This document shows positions 34,310 through 46,570 of a stretch of 64,000 nucleotides of DNA, one piece after another. Location of the stretch: the NCBI GenBank assembly GCA_014338405.1, contig JTDE01001043.1:30907-94906 (forward strand). The letters are read 5' to 3'. Source of the DNA: Paragonimus skrjabini miyazakii (Eukaryota; Platyhelminthes; Trematoda; Plagiorchiida; Troglotrematidae). Within the stretch, counting starts at the first letter, position 1, and each line of letters opens with the position of its first letter. Position numbers and translations under genes: made by a program. Below the pieces are notes generated by a model that worked only from the letters and a program-made list of their open reading frames with translations, had not been told where the DNA came from and searched no databases.

Positions 34310-37300
34310 TCTAATGCATATCAGTACTCTTTTATAATAGCGAGATATGTACCTGTCTACATCTTTTGTTTTCCAACTTGCACCACAATAACTTTAATGT
34401 GGCTTGAACAAAAGGATCCATTTCACTTTTTGTCCCATTTGCAACAACCTACATACAGGACTGGTGCCTGGAAAATATCAGGCTGGAAATAAATGACATA
34501 ATCGTGAAAGGAAAGTTATGGGTTGAATGACACAGATGTTGCACTCGGACTGTTTAAACTGACCTCCCAAATAAGACAACCAGTAGTGAGGGCTATCTGC
34601 TCTTTATCACTAAACAATGAACACAATTACTTCCAAACCAACGTTAGACAGGCAATGTTAACTTTGGGCGTTAATATGGAAATTGCGAAAGAATCTGAGT
34701 CTGTTTGCAGAAGGCGATCAAGATTTCAAACATGCATGGAGATCGACAGAATCTACTCAGTACTACTGAACAGGAGAAGAGTTCTTCAAACTCTCGGAAT
34801 CCCATTTGTTTTCTTAGACTTCCTGGTATGTCCTTGGCTCATACGGACTGACAGCGCCCAGTCTTTTCGTAAAGGTTCGTTGAATAGTCGAACGTTTTGT
34901 GGCCACCGTGATCTCTGTATCTAAACGCTACTCGGCATGTCGTTATGTGTTTTTGGGAAGGTTAAGAATCTCTGCTTCGGTCTATTACTGTCAGATAATC
35001 AACAACCGAATTCAGACATAAATATCGAGTAAGCACAATGGAGCTGAGAGTCAGATATTAGATAAAAGCAAACGGACGATTTCAAACACCCAGTCATTGA
35101 GGTGATGTAACTTATGAGGATTAAACTGTTAACCAATAACACGAACTAATCGCCAGCACGCCGAATGCCGTTTGCCGATCCCAAACAGCTAAAAGTACAT
35201 AGTGAAAATTAGTGATACCATAGAAAACTGGGGAAACTTGCCGACTAGTAATCTGTCGAAGATCAAGGTGACATTTCAGACTGGGGACACGGCGAGTAAG
35301 GTTCATTGTGGATGGAAATGTTGAGGGAGATGGTGACGAGTTGAATCTACTGTCATGAATGGTACTTTTGTGTGACAGAGTGGTTTGCAAAATCACGGTC
35401 ATTTACTAAATGAGTTGTTGAGAACCGTTTTGCAGATGCCTACTGACAACTTGTCGTAATCCACCTGCCTGCTAGTAGGGTGAAAACATCTTGATGTTGA
35501 ACGACCCAGTGGTTTTGTTGATTAAATCTCAGCCATTTTCCATCTTTTTCTCTAAACCAATGGCTTCCTCTCATGGTCTTACGAGCAGTCGGTAAAAAAG
35601 AGGAAATTTACTCATGTGATAACCAATCACACGGTCACGAGTTCGAATCCGGTTGCTGCAACTGCCTTCGTACCCCGCCTATTTACGGTCTTGTGTCATG
35701 TGGCAATGAAAATTATGCAGCGTATAAGCGGAAAACTTGTCACTTTTTGCTTTGTGGATGTATGACAGTAAAACATCAGTATTAATCACTAATTTATTGC
35801 TCTCGATGAATATTACTGATTCGCGACATGAGATAACAGTAGCACTATAAATCCTTTTGTTTCTGATGCATTAGTGGAGAAAAACACTTAGCAATTTTGG
35901 CCGCAAACAAGGCCAGTCACATTCAGGAAAGACAAACCAACTGTCGAAAATAACTGGTTTCGTTGGAAACGATAGAAGCCGTCCAGAAATGCGGCCTGAA
36001 CAAAGACCGCATTTGTTTTATCTTGCTATTATCATTGATTAAGTACGGTTGAAAAATGTTTCAAAAGAAGTCAACGACAAAAATGTAACAGGTTTACAAA
36101 AATAGCTTTTTTAGATATCTCGTGTATACGTATTCGAATCGACATAAAAACTGTAAAATGACAATAATGTTACGAGTTAATCAAAATATTAATTGCTTTC
36201 TCAGAAAACAATAAATTGATTATCAATCAGTAATGACCGCGTTCAACTGAGCAACGCTTTTACGCTCTCTAAATGAAAGGGTCCTCAATTGAACTAACTA
36301 AAAGAATTTAATTGTCATTGTCCAAGAATTTGTAGGATTCATATATTTGTGCATATAAACTGTAAATATTAATGAAGTATCACTCTTCCGTAACATTCTG
36401 AGCTAAAGATAACTCGAATAAATTGGAAGTTGTGCATGTGACATTTTGAGTTTTACTTAAAATATTGTGGGTCAACCGTCTCAAGTCCAAACCATTATCC
36501 ATTGACTATTATGCATAGGTTCTAAGGACCCATAGTATTGTATAAACGTTTAACTGTAATTTTGGAACAGCAGAATTATTATAAGTATTTCAAAAATAAA
36601 GGCTAGAATAAAATAAGCAAAGAGAAATTATGTTTGTAGCCATATGCTGATTTGTTGCACATATCCGTGAGACATCATAGTATAACTCAGCTACTAGACG
36701 CAGGTACCAGGGATCCAATTACGCCTGCGCATTGGCTGGAATTTGTAAGAGAAAAACAGAAACTACAGAAAAAAAGGACTTTTCAAAAATGAACAATCAA
36801 GAATGGGTATTTGGCGCGGACTTGTCTGATATGCTATGCAAATTTACTGTACATTTTGGGTCATCAGGAAATATGTATAGTATTTTAGGGTTATTGTTAT
36901 CCGTAGTCCCAAAAAAGGAACACTGTTGAACCCGTACATCATTTGTGCTATCTACTTGAGCCACAATTAATGTCTTTCGGGAAATGCACTGATGCTTTCT
37001 GGAAAAAACTTACTGCTAAATTACATTCAGTGTAACTGCCGGTAAATGCAATAGATTTCAACCAATCCACTTTCATGTGAGCAAGACTTTTTGAAACGAG
37101 TGAAAGGTTTGTATTACTACTGAATAACCTGACAACTGCGTTAAGTCCGAAACGATCTATTCGTGAAAATATCCAGGCCTCGTCCACCAAATCCCCTACG
37201 ATGATAGGGTTGTCTCAAACAACCAACAGTGGAATTCACTAACGCAGACATTGACCACAACATTTGTATTATTATTTAAGTCTCTGTGGTGGACACCTAT

Positions 37301-39180
37301 TCAATTAACCACTTATCCAAACCGCGACATAACAGACGATCCAGCAAGGGACGAATCCAAATCTCACGTTAAGGTACTACATCAGGATTGGACAAATAGC
37401 TTCACTATTATCCCTCCTGTCATTCGCCAGGTTCTTTGTTCTGTACTGGACCAATCAACTGACACTTTGTGACTTCGCACGTGTCATTTAGATCAGCCAG
37501 TGAAAGACTGATTTCATTGGTAGTGATGTACACCTATAAAAGCGGATTCTTGTCTCATGACTAAAAATTGCGTAGTGTAACCAGTCAAAGGTCTTTTCTT
37601 TAGTACTTAGACTGGGAGTTTCAACTGAAACGCGATTTCTAGAACTAGTCGAACTTCTTCGTTGCGAATATTACCGTCTTAAACGAAATTCTCATTAAAG
37701 TTACTGTAGTAATTGTGGATCCGAAACGTTAGACGTGATAGAATTTGCAAGACCCTTGGATAAATCTCTTTCCTCTTGATCCAGATTTCAAACTTTATAC
37801 TGTGAGTTGAGTTATGCGTCCTGTGTTTCCCGTATTCTATATCCCTAGTTTATATATTTTTTATGAGTACTGCATGATTTTCACAAAGCTTAACAATTGT
37901 TTTCCAAGAAAAATTTTAATCACCGAAGGTCACTTTATTGTTATGGCTTAATACATGATGTATTGCTGAATTCTAAACGGCTTAAAGAGGTACACGGATA
38001 AGAATTAACTTTAATAAGGTCAAATATGATACCTAAAATATTGAATCATATAAAGCTATTGAGAATAGAGAAATAGCTAACTTATTCAGTCAATGTTAAC
38101 TGAAATATCAAAGGGCGGTGAGAAAACCAAAGAAAACCACAAAAGTGAACACATTTGTGAAAATTCAAACGAGCTCGGACTGGTGAAGCGTTCATGCATT
38201 AGATTTCTAACTTGAGAGTTGAATGTCCGCGTGTATCAATATAAGGTGAAATTAATCATCATACAAGAGAACAAATTTGTTAAAGATGCAAAAAAATATC
38301 TATATGAGTTGTTTAAATTACTAGAAGATGTAACACGAAGCTTAGAGAAGACGTTACTGTGTCTGATGATTCTGTTCATCATTCGCAAGACGCATTCACT
38401 AAGGTAGTTTTCTAAAGGTAATCATAACATATTTGCTAAATCGCTCCTGGAGATTTGGGATAAGTCACTCATTAACGCGTACCCGACAATTCCAATAACG
38501 CTTATTCAGACTGTCAGGTTAACGGAACTATCTTCCAAGTCCAAAAAAACGTCAGAAAATGTGATTGAAAGAATTGAAATTTATACGGTACTGTTTACTA
38601 AAATTACAACAAAGGTGCTATATCATCTTAAATGTGCATTAACCGGATATACAAATAGTCCAGCAGAAAGACGTTCACAATGGAGTAAACAAACACGAGT
38701 CCGCAACTAGCTACCAGTCAACGAGAAATGAGCTGGATAAAACACTCCGGTGCAGATGAAGGCGAGAGCATGTCAAACAATACCAAGAAGGAAAGTTTTA
38801 ATGGATAATCAATGATAGTTATGAAAAAGAAGAAAGCAAACATCTTATATGCAATATGGTATAAAATTCACCATGATTGTTTACCGTATACAGCAAAGAC
38901 AAATAAAGGCAAATTTAGGATCGGCTTTCTACAAACAAACCAAGTATGTTTCAGCGGATTCATCGCTATGTATCATACCAAACATAAGACGACAAACGTA
39001 CCAGACGAACTTCAACAAATCAAACACAGGGCCTTAAAAACCATTTGAGTATTCTATACAAACCCACGAAGGCTATCGGAGAATATGGCACTGGAGATTT
39101 TAAAGCAACTCTTGACATACCAGGATTAACTTCTGTCATGCCCTTCCAGAAGACACAGTGACCTGATATCACGCCTTAAA
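34310..39180. other. AT-rich stretch without a recognisable gene
   Basis: The longest frame is about 139 codons (34,508-34,924, plus) but it has no ATG in its first 57 codons and no known motif. A GAGTTCGAATCCGG word near 35,640 resembles a tRNA B box without a partner A box. 36.0-38.8 kb is strongly AT-rich with only short frames. Confidence 0.4.
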
Positions 39181-39211
39181 ACACCTTGTGGTGTTTTTAC
39201 GAATACTTGTC

Positions 39212-39487
39212 TTACATGCTATCTGATTCAGAGAATGCGTAGGTTATTAGGCTTTCCGGCCACACACCCTGAGGAACTGACGTGTCAAAAAGGAGGACGA
39301 CGTGTCTTATCTGTAAGTCACGTGAGGCAGTAAACCACTTGTGGTAAGCTTGCAATCCAGGCAGGTGCTCACGTCGCCACTGCTTCCAAAATACGTCAGT
39401 GAAATGCTGGAATGGTCTCCAACACTTAGTATAACGCTCTGACAATGTAACTTCGTCGTTTAGAAAACCCCAATCCGACTGAAGCAA
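39212..39487 (-). pseudogene. BEL/Pao integrase C-terminal tail
   Basis: VFWKQWRREHLPGLQAYHKW and a later VPQGVWPESLI match the conserved BEL tail (FW..W..EYLP.LQ...KW, then P.G.WP). The block continues downstream of the integrase core in another frame. Confidence 0.7.
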
Positions 39488-39726
39488 GAACAGATCATTT
39501 GGTCTCAGTACCTATGGACTTTGAGGATCATCACAGATAGACACAAGCGGATGATTGTTACTTATTCGTACCACCTCTACAATGTAACCAAGCAACGCCT
39601 CCTCATTCATAACCTGCTGGTGAGTGATGGAATTAAGTACCCGTCGGATGGTTCTTATCATTCTTTCCCATATCCCACCTCCATGGCGGGCTTCAGGTGG
39701 GTTAAAGTGCCTGTCGATTTCACGAA

Positions 39727-39990
39727 TTAGTAAGCCATCAGCAAAACTTGCAGCCTCTTTTTCTGCTCTGAATCTGCTCTTAAAAAGATGGTGCCGTTGT
39801 CACTATATATGGTATCCGGGACACTTCGCCTACCCACTAATTTAATAAGTACCATCATGAACGAATCAGTTGACTGTGAGTGGGCAGCCTCCAAATGGAT
39901 AGCACGAGTCTGAAAACAGGCAAACACACAGTCGTAACGTTTGTGTTTGCTTCTACTTAACTTGACCTTGAACGGAACAAAGTAGTCCAT
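39727..39990 (-). pseudogene. BEL/Pao integrase catalytic core
   Basis: DYFVPFKVK, KRYDCVFACFQTRAIHLEAA, STDSFMMVL and YSDNGTIF give the integrase core with two aspartates of the DDE set (first in DYF, second in SDNGT). The block ends before the third catalytic residue. Confidence 0.8.
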
Positions 39991-40330
39991 TCCAGTTTAT
40001 CGGAATGGATACCCATCAGCAGTCACTCTGTTTATTGGTACTGGGGCCATTAGCTACCCACATGGTTTAGAAAAAAGTAATTTGCATCTACAGTACTTAA
40101 TAATCACGCACCACTGCCTTCACTAATTGTAACCAAATTGAATATCGCGGTAGTAGATATTCTAAAACGAGATCCACTGCATCCACAGTCAAAACACGCT
40201 TAAGTTCTCAGTCCTTGTCGGTCAGTGAGGTTGAAAATAATAACTTCGGTCAGTTGCCCTTTAAAAGCGCTAGAAACTCCGGTCTCTGAATCCAATGGTT
40301 CATCACATGTGAAGATGAATGTGAAGCTCC

Positions 40331-40579
40331 TCACGATGCTACATCGACCGGGGTAATTTCAGACGGTACATGTTTCCACTGTGATAAAGTAGTGTACTGA
40401 CATATTAACCTCACTCGGTTTGTAACGAATATTGCAAAGCGCGACGAGATATCACAAATATATTGCACAACTACGCGGCCAATACGCATTCCTAGTTCGT
40501 TCACAAGGAGCCTCATCAGCCTTGCCGCGAAGGCCGCCACCTTCTGTTCCAATTGAAGTAGATATGTTGGGAGAAACAT
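40331..40579 (-). pseudogene. BEL/Pao RNase H / connection region
   Basis: SSRFAIFVTNRVRLICQYT followed by QWKHVPSEITPVDVAS matches the BEL pattern RF..FV.NRV..I......W..V....NPAD.AS. The zinc-binding N-terminus of integrase should follow at 40.0-40.3 kb, where only scraps such as WLQLVKAVVRDY remain in translation. Confidence 0.75.
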
Positions 40580-40626
40580 AACGAGGCACCCTAATTGATT
40601 TAATAGTTCGGATATTTGTCATCCAA

Positions 40627-41181
40627 TTATCCCAGATTAGACGATCGTTCTCCTCTGTTAAGCCATCTCAATGAAGATACCGACCGTAAAGGTTTTGTAG
40701 TAGCTTGTGAGCTGGAAGTAGCATTGGAGCAACTACTCTTAACACATTTCGGTGTATCCCTCTTAGTATAAGACGCATCCGTGAGGTGCACTTGAAACCG
40801 GAAGCAATCATTTGTCGCTTCCCGCGTCACATTCAAGACTCTTTGAGGGTCAGTATCCTCTAGTTCTAAATTAACCGTCTTGTACAGTCTATTCTCCAGG
40901 GGTATGTGTTCAACAACCTCGACGCGATTAGATGTCCACTTTGTAAGACAAAACCTATTCTTTCGTACCAGGGCGCGGAGTTCTTCTACAACAGATATAG
41001 ATTCCTCAATCCTTTCGACCGACAACAAGCACTCATCCACATAGAAGATGTCCTTTATAGCTAGTACTATTAATACCGAAAAATCCTGTCCATGGTCAAC
41101 AACTTCCCGGTGAAGCGCAAAGTTTACACAGAACAGTGAAGAAGTAGCACTAACAGAATGAACGTTCGCCTCAAACACCAC
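40627..41181 (-). pseudogene. BEL/Pao reverse transcriptase, palm and thumb
   Basis: A 184-codon block holds DIFYVDECLLSVERIEESI, the catalytic box with YVDE instead of YVDD, then FCLTKWTSN, which is the BEL F.L.KW.SN motif, and VVEHIPLENRLYK. Loss of the second aspartate makes it inactive. The N-terminal RT part is in two other frames just upstream. Confidence 0.8.
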
Positions 41182-41438
41182 AGGAGATTCATCTAAAGGA
41201 GGTGAAATTCACCACAAGAAACCTAACGCACACTTCTCATTGTTTGGAAACCGAACGTGCAAAAAACATCTCCTTGTTCCATGACGTGATGACCATCACA
41301 TGCTTACCGAAATGGAACAGCATTCCAACAAGACTATTGGTCGAAACAGACCCTTGCAGCAGAAAGTGGTTAAGGGACTCTCCGTGATGCGCGACAGTGC
41401 AGTCAAACACTATTCACACTTTATCCAGTTTATTCGGG
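41182..41438 (-). pseudogene. BEL/Pao reverse transcriptase, middle part in pieces
   Basis: Translation on minus gives HHLVLNPNKLDKV then, after a stop, IVFDCTVAHHGESLNHFLLQ and TNSLVGMLFHFGKHVMVI, matching the BEL run from HHPV..P.K...RVVFD to the GPDL-NSL region. Several stops interrupt it, so no long open frame exists here. Confidence 0.65.
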
Positions 41439-41906
41439 TTAAGCACTAGATGATGTGGGAGATACCACCACACCACAATTAACACCCTGGGGAGAAACCT
41501 TTCTTATATAGCCTTTGCTGATGTGGCTGGATACAACAACTGCATGCTGCAATTTTAATATAGTGTCTCTGAGTAACCTTCGTTTCAATGAGTACAGACG
41601 TCGATCACACACTGCATGGTTATCAGGTAGTTGGCTAATCCTTGTCCGCAATGGCAAACCTATTTCGTAGTGATCATCCGAAAAGGATAGAGAAGCTTCC
41701 GCCTTGACTAAGGCTTTGCCATCCTCGATTAAAAGGGCTTTTCTCTCCGAGATTTCCTGCTCAACGAATTCCGGTTCAAACATCCTTTGAACCCTACCTT
41801 CCAAAGACACCAACCGAGCACCCATTTGGTTTACACACTTTGGCATTCTAGGCGTAGCACGAATTGCACCTCTGAGGTTCCACCCAAGGACTGCTCTAAC
41901 ACCCAC
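41439..41906 (-). pseudogene. BEL/Pao reverse transcriptase, N-terminal part
   Basis: 155 codons with VLGWNLRGAIR at the start, ERKALLIEDGKALVKAEAS, DDHYEIGLPLRTRISQLPDN, then RRLYSLKRRLLRD. This is the standard BEL segment from the protease-RT junction to the first RT motif. One continuous frame. Confidence 0.85.
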
Positions 41907-41948
41907 CTAGTAAGAACCTCTACGTTTTTGTCCAAGATAACAGCGAAG

Positions 41949-42266
41949 TCAATTTCTGCTAGGCGAGCCGACTGCTGCTACCCGATTGAGGATGGTCTGT
42001 CGACCTGCGAAACCGACGGTATATGATGACTCTACGGAAATGGCGTTGGTCTTGTCCAGATATTGAATTCCAAATGCCACTCGGTGACATGGTAACATAC
42101 GAGTACAACACAGAGTTCGAAGCGAGAGTCGACAGGGATTACTTTGCAAATCGAACTTGCGAGCCACTCTTTCGTCTGCCAAAGTGGTATCGGAACCATC
42201 GTCCACAAATGTATACGTCTCAGTGGAGAATGTTCGGCTCACTAATCGAACAGGTACAAAGCCCAA
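41949..42266 (-). pseudogene. BEL/Pao aspartic protease
   Basis: TYTFVDDGSDTTLADERVA contains the D-x-G-S active-site form of BEL proteases near residue 20. The block overlaps the end of the gag frame by about 25 bp in a different frame and ends shortly before the RT block. Confidence 0.75.
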
Positions 42267-42658
42267 AATAAAACCTTTGGACTAGTAGAAGTTGCACCAA
42301 ATTGTGTAGCCTCTTCATTTGTCTTGGGCGCACGTGTTGACAAGTCATCATGCATCAGAGTATGGTGACGCTCACTACAACCAGTCCTTAGACATTTAAC
42401 ATGGACTCTACATGACTTGACCATGTGATTGTCCTTCAAACAAATAAAACATCTGTTGATTCTGACTATAGTCCGACGTTGTTTTAATGATTGGACAACG
42501 AAGTGTGCACAGTCTATAGGGTGGTGGTCACCCCTACATAGGAAACAATGGGCAGACTGTTTATTCAAACTGATGGCCGTTACGTTGGTATGCCATCTGG
42601 ACCTCTTGATGTCAGTCGTATGCAAAGTGCTGAGAGTAATAGACTTCGAGTCAGACAA
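42242..42658 (-). pseudogene. BEL/Pao gag zinc knuckles
   Basis: Three cysteine-histidine clusters follow each other: CFLCRGDHHPIDC, CFICLKDNHMVKSC (an exact C-X2-C-X4-H-X4-C knuckle) and CLRTGCSERHHTLMH. Their spacing is that of BEL gag. The N-terminal side stops at the SINE junction near 42,660. Confidence 0.85.
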
Positions 42659-42773
42659 CCTAACTAGTTGACAAGTTGGTCGTGCCTATAATGAAATCAG
42701 TGAAGAGGTGATCTACACGACTGCCTCATGAAAGTGTGGTCGGAGTTTTAATTCCGGCCATGGTGAGGATATG

Positions 42774-42817
42774 CACTACTGACTAGCTTTAACAGGAGCG
42801 AAACTCGAGTTTAAATG
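42774..42817 (+). ncRNA. type I hammerhead ribozyme remnant
   Basis: Core CTGACTA (G8 to T), stem II GCTTT-AACA-GGAGC, intact GAAAC, loop TCGA and triplet GTT. Stem I is CACTA with TAAATG, which pairs poorly. It shares the GCTTTAACA stem II with the 25.78 kb unit. Confidence 0.65.
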
Positions 42818-42847
42818 TTTCTTTTCAGAAGAAGCTGGTTGGGTAGT

Positions 42848-43293
42848 GTAGTGGATCTAAACGTTATATACAATACTGGTGCGAATATGAAAGCAAAAAT
42901 GGAAATAACTGACTCACAGTAGTTCGTGAAGGTGCGTCGTTTAGAGTTCCACCACACTGAATTACGTATCCAATAGATACTATCCGTTATATAGCTCCCA
43001 GGTAACTTCAGAGGTCACAATGAAGATGATTCCGACGACTGATAAGTTTGGAGATGCGCTGAAATAAATGTGGATTCCGTTAGCCGTCAACTCTCCCAAA
43101 AATCTGAGCGCACGTTACACTGGACGCAGAGAGAGAACACAGGGCTCGCGACCTTGGAAACCAAAATCTTTTGGTATTGATCAATGAATCGACTCACATG
43201 ATTTAAACGACTGTACATGTGAATTTGAAGAAGGTGAAAAGTGCGAAAAACAACGAGAATTATGCAACGCAAAACGCTGTACAAGACGCTACA
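42848..43293. mobile_element. unidentified insertion inside the SINE
   Basis: About 446 bp separate two halves of one SINE copy. The ends are TAGTGGATCT and GACGCTACAG; GTAG occurs on both sides and may be part of a target duplication. There is no recognisable protein, no tRNA-like part and no clear terminal inverted repeat. Confidence 0.5.
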
Positions 43294-43354
43294 GTAGTCT
43301 GTCTGACTGCGAAGGCTGAAATCAAACGTGTGATGCCCAACTTGAAACTAGCTG

Positions 43355-44740
43355 TTCATCCTAAGGAAACCACAACTGGGAAGAAATTTACGCGTTAACT
43401 GTAGACGTTCGTATAAACAGTAGTTTAGACTCCTGGGGAACTTACGCACAGGCACCGCAGTGAAGTGGTACAGGAAAAATTAACATGCATTCCACAGAGA
43501 ATTTATCGCGGGTATGCCAGCGATTAGAAGATACAAATTCAGCTGTGTGAACTGAGAAGCTACCATTGCCTGTAGATAAAAAGTTCGTAGGAAATTGTGC
43601 AAATTTCAGGATTTTGGCAAGAAGGCGGGTAAACATGACAAGACAACAGCACAGCCATTGAGGGATTTCGGCATTAAACAAAACGCTAAAAGTCTTGGGT
43701 GCACATCAATCTGTCAAACACTAAACAGAAAGTGACATTGTACATTTGGAAGAAGTCATCTGATGTGAATCGACTGATTTAGATTTTGAAAAATGTCACA
43801 CACAAGTCTAGAGCATCTTAAAATGGACCGAAAGTGTGCGTGTGTGTGTTAATAACGAATGAGTACGTTAATTATGGACTTTATCCTGTTAAGGGTGGAA
43901 TTTACGTTCGGGAACCTTGGTGAATCCATACGTAAGTAGCAAGAATACAACCAACACACCGGTCTAATAATAACATCGTGAAGCATATTGATTCTTTCGT
44001 TCTTTGGGCCTTCACAACTGGCAGCCAAGTCACTAGCATGCCCAAGAAGACGTTTCCTCCGCTACCAGTAGATGTTGGACGTATAAAGAGAGGAAGCAAT
44101 CTCGCGCTGTACTCTGGAGTTAAATAAATTTGCACTTAATCTTATGTCATGCGTTCGGGTAGGAGACAAACCGTTGCTTTATCGTTAAATGTGAAAATTT
44201 TATTTCACTACCTTCTACCATTTCTACTGCAATGGATGCCAAGGTTAAACAAACAACTGAACCATTTAGAACAGCGACGAGAGAAGCGTTGAGATAGTTT
44301 AAAGAGAAAATTACAGAATTGAATTATCATTACCAGAAAACACCTATCAGATAACTTTTTTTATCTCGAAAGTTCACACAAGATCCACAAGAAGATCTAA
44401 ATACGAACATTCAGCCTCCAGATAAAGTATCAGATATAGTCATTTTAAGCAAAACAGGTCACATGACTAAGATGACTCCTATTCTGTTTGCCAGCCGTAA
44501 CCTTCATTTGAATCATAACGGGAGGATCCAACCAACACAGATATAGTGAGGGTTCTACGTGATCAAAAAACTGGTAGTTTGATTGGTCAGCAGGTATACA
44601 CAGAAGTGACACAATGAAGAACACAAACAGACACCACGTATGAACGATCTTCCGCCGATACACAAGTGCAGAATTTCACTGTGACCTACGTTGAGGAAAG
44701 AGATTTGTTTTATCGTAGTCTGGCGGAATAGTCAGTAAAA
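43355..44740. other. no clear gene; possible PLE 5' sequence at the right end
   Basis: Short frames only. A GTGCGTGTGTGTGT run lies near 43,836. From about 44,220 the plus strand has scattered PLE-like words, but not enough to call. Confidence 0.35.
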
Positions 44741-45720
44741 ATCATTGAGTTCGTCAGGACCCGTTTACGCAGGTATATGTCAAAGGGCACCTTTGAGTTT
44801 GTTGAAAACATTCGTAATCGAACTGTTGCAAAAAAGATAATCTTTCGATGTGCTATCTTTGCTCACCATTGCACCCCTGGATAAAGTGATAAACATCATT
44901 TACGACTATGTAATGGAATACCACACTAACTCGTTTACTCTGTGCATCATTAACGTGCAATTTCAGTTCGCTAGATAATTCTATGGATGATGTAATCACG
45001 AGTATCCATTCTTCTTCTGTGCTAACTACTATCCTAATGAATTCTCATGAAAATCACGAAATATCACTAGATTGGTGTAACTGTACAAAAGACACCTGAA
45101 TGATACATTCGTAATATGTGAATCACGGGATCGAGTTGAATCGAAGTGCATACATAACTTTCGACCAAATAGTATATTTATTACTGAAATCGAAGAGAAT
45201 ATTTATTTACCATTTCCAGATGACCTGGTTATCAGATTTGAAGGTGAATTTCCTAGTGGAAGCATTCAACGAGAACGATGAGTGAGCACCGATCGCGTTT
45301 CAAAATACTATTTATATCCAAACGTGGGGGTTATGCGAACATTAGGCCATAGTGTTCGCAGCATGTGTTTGAATAAAAGCATCCCCAAAGAGCTGAATAT
45401 TTCAAGCAGATTGTCACTCTCAATGATTATCCAATATGTTCAGTTGACAAAAATTTAAAGCCAATCGATGCTCGACCGGCGATCACAACGATATCACAAA
45501 AGGCGTTCGAATAGGTGGCACTGTTGACAAGACGAAGAGTAAAACTAGTATTGAACATCAAGTGCACTGTGTTTCAGTCGGAAACGCACGTACCTGTGAT
45601 TCCGAAAAGACAGTACCAATAATGGCCGATTCAAACGGTGTCTACGAAGTTACCTGTGCATGTGTAAGCCATGCAGTGAAGGAGCTGCACGTTCAAATGT
45701 CGGAACGTACCCCGAAATAG
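44740..45720 (+). mobile_element. Penelope-like element copy E, highly decayed
   Basis: Successive frames give, in PLE order, MSKGTFEFVENIRN (about 44.77 kb), FDVLSLLTIAPLDKVINIIY (44,844), HLNDTFVICESRDRVES (45,090-45,281, the palm box with HLND for YVDD), a linker with LNDYPICSVDKNLKPIDARP (about 45.41 kb), and a nuclease-like GVYEVTCACVSHAV (about 45.64 kb). Each is joined by a frameshift or stop. The nuclease lacks its YIG. Confidence 0.6.
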
Positions 45721-45724
45721 ATTC

Positions 45725-46570
45725 TGATTACAAAAAAAGAAATATCTAAGAGTGTCAGACTGATCACATAACATGTTCGACGAATACTTTTCCTGTTGTC
45801 TATCTGACTGTAACCGAAAGGGCTTGAAATTTTTCTGATACGTTAGAGAGCAGCTTTGTGTGTGTGGAGGCAGATGGTAGTAAACCTACCACTGCCTTCG
45901 TAGCTCACTGTACAGTCGTCCAAATTCCGCCATGTTCTTCGTTTTCTTGTTGTGTCCATAGCGTTTTTGTTTTCAGTTGATTAGTATGAATCGAACATGA
46001 TTGACCATATAGACAACACGGAACACCTGAGTAGGGTCAACCCGATGACTAGTATCTGCTACATATGCGACGAGTACACTGTTAGTAATGGATATGGTGG
46101 GACATGTCGCCGATTCTTTTATCGACGCCAATTTACAAACAGTTTTACGCAACGTGAGATCAGTAGTGCACCAGGGAAGAAATGACAGAAAATTAGTACT
46201 TGATACTTCTCAAGTCGGATGAAGGTCCTGCTGTAGTCATGGTCAGAGACGAGTACACACGGAAAATAGACATTATTTCGGAGGACCAGTAATAGTTTGA
46301 AGTGGATCGAGTGACTGAAACTAACATACTGGAAGAAAAGCAGGTTGAAATGTAACTCTAAATATCGCAATCTCATGATCACATTTCTGGGTCTCAGGAT
46401 AGGCAACTGGAATCCATCAGCATAGAAGTACTCCGAATGAGTGGTGTTCCAAAGATGTACAAGAATGATACACTTCTATACACGACCGTGTGCACGAACA
46501 ATTTCGTTGGATAGCGGATGTTTTGGACTCCATCCTCAAAACGTCATCTCCATATGATTGAATGAACAAA
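45725..46570. other. spacer between PLE copies E and B
   Basis: No recognisable protein motif. A 95-codon minus frame at 46,119-46,406 and a 62-codon plus frame near 46,000 are unassigned. It may hold the lost 5' part of copy B. Confidence 0.35.

Larger units (their letters stand above)
39190..42660 (-). mobile_element. BEL/Pao LTR retrotransposon interior, decayed
   Basis: Read on minus from 42.66 to 39.19 kb, blocks of gag zinc knuckles, aspartic protease, reverse transcriptase, RNase H/connection, integrase and the C-terminal tail come in the order of the BEL/Pao family. Stops and frameshifts separate nearly every block. The gag N-terminus is cut off by the SINE at 42.67 kb, and no LTR pair could be located. 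The element cannot move by itself. Confidence 0.85.
42666..43350 (+). repeat. hammerhead SINE split by a 450-bp insertion
   Basis: Head (ACAAGTTGGTCGTGCC), A/B-box region, ribozyme and the start of the tail run to about 42,847 (GGGTAGTG). The tail resumes at about 43,294 with AGTAGTCTGTCTGACTGCG and ends near 43,350, as in the 25.8 kb unit. It abuts the BEL gag remnant. Confidence 0.8.

Noticed and set aside
34508..34924. about 139-codon plus frame
   Set aside because: No ATG until codon 58, no known motif, and an AT-rich region without neighbouring exons.
35560..35700. possible tRNA gene around GAGTTCGAATCCGG
   Set aside because: No acceptor stem, no D arm, and the T arm does not pair.
40505..40535. 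CTGATGAG on the minus strand as a hammerhead
   Set aside because: It lies in BEL coding sequence and no GAAA core or stem II follows.
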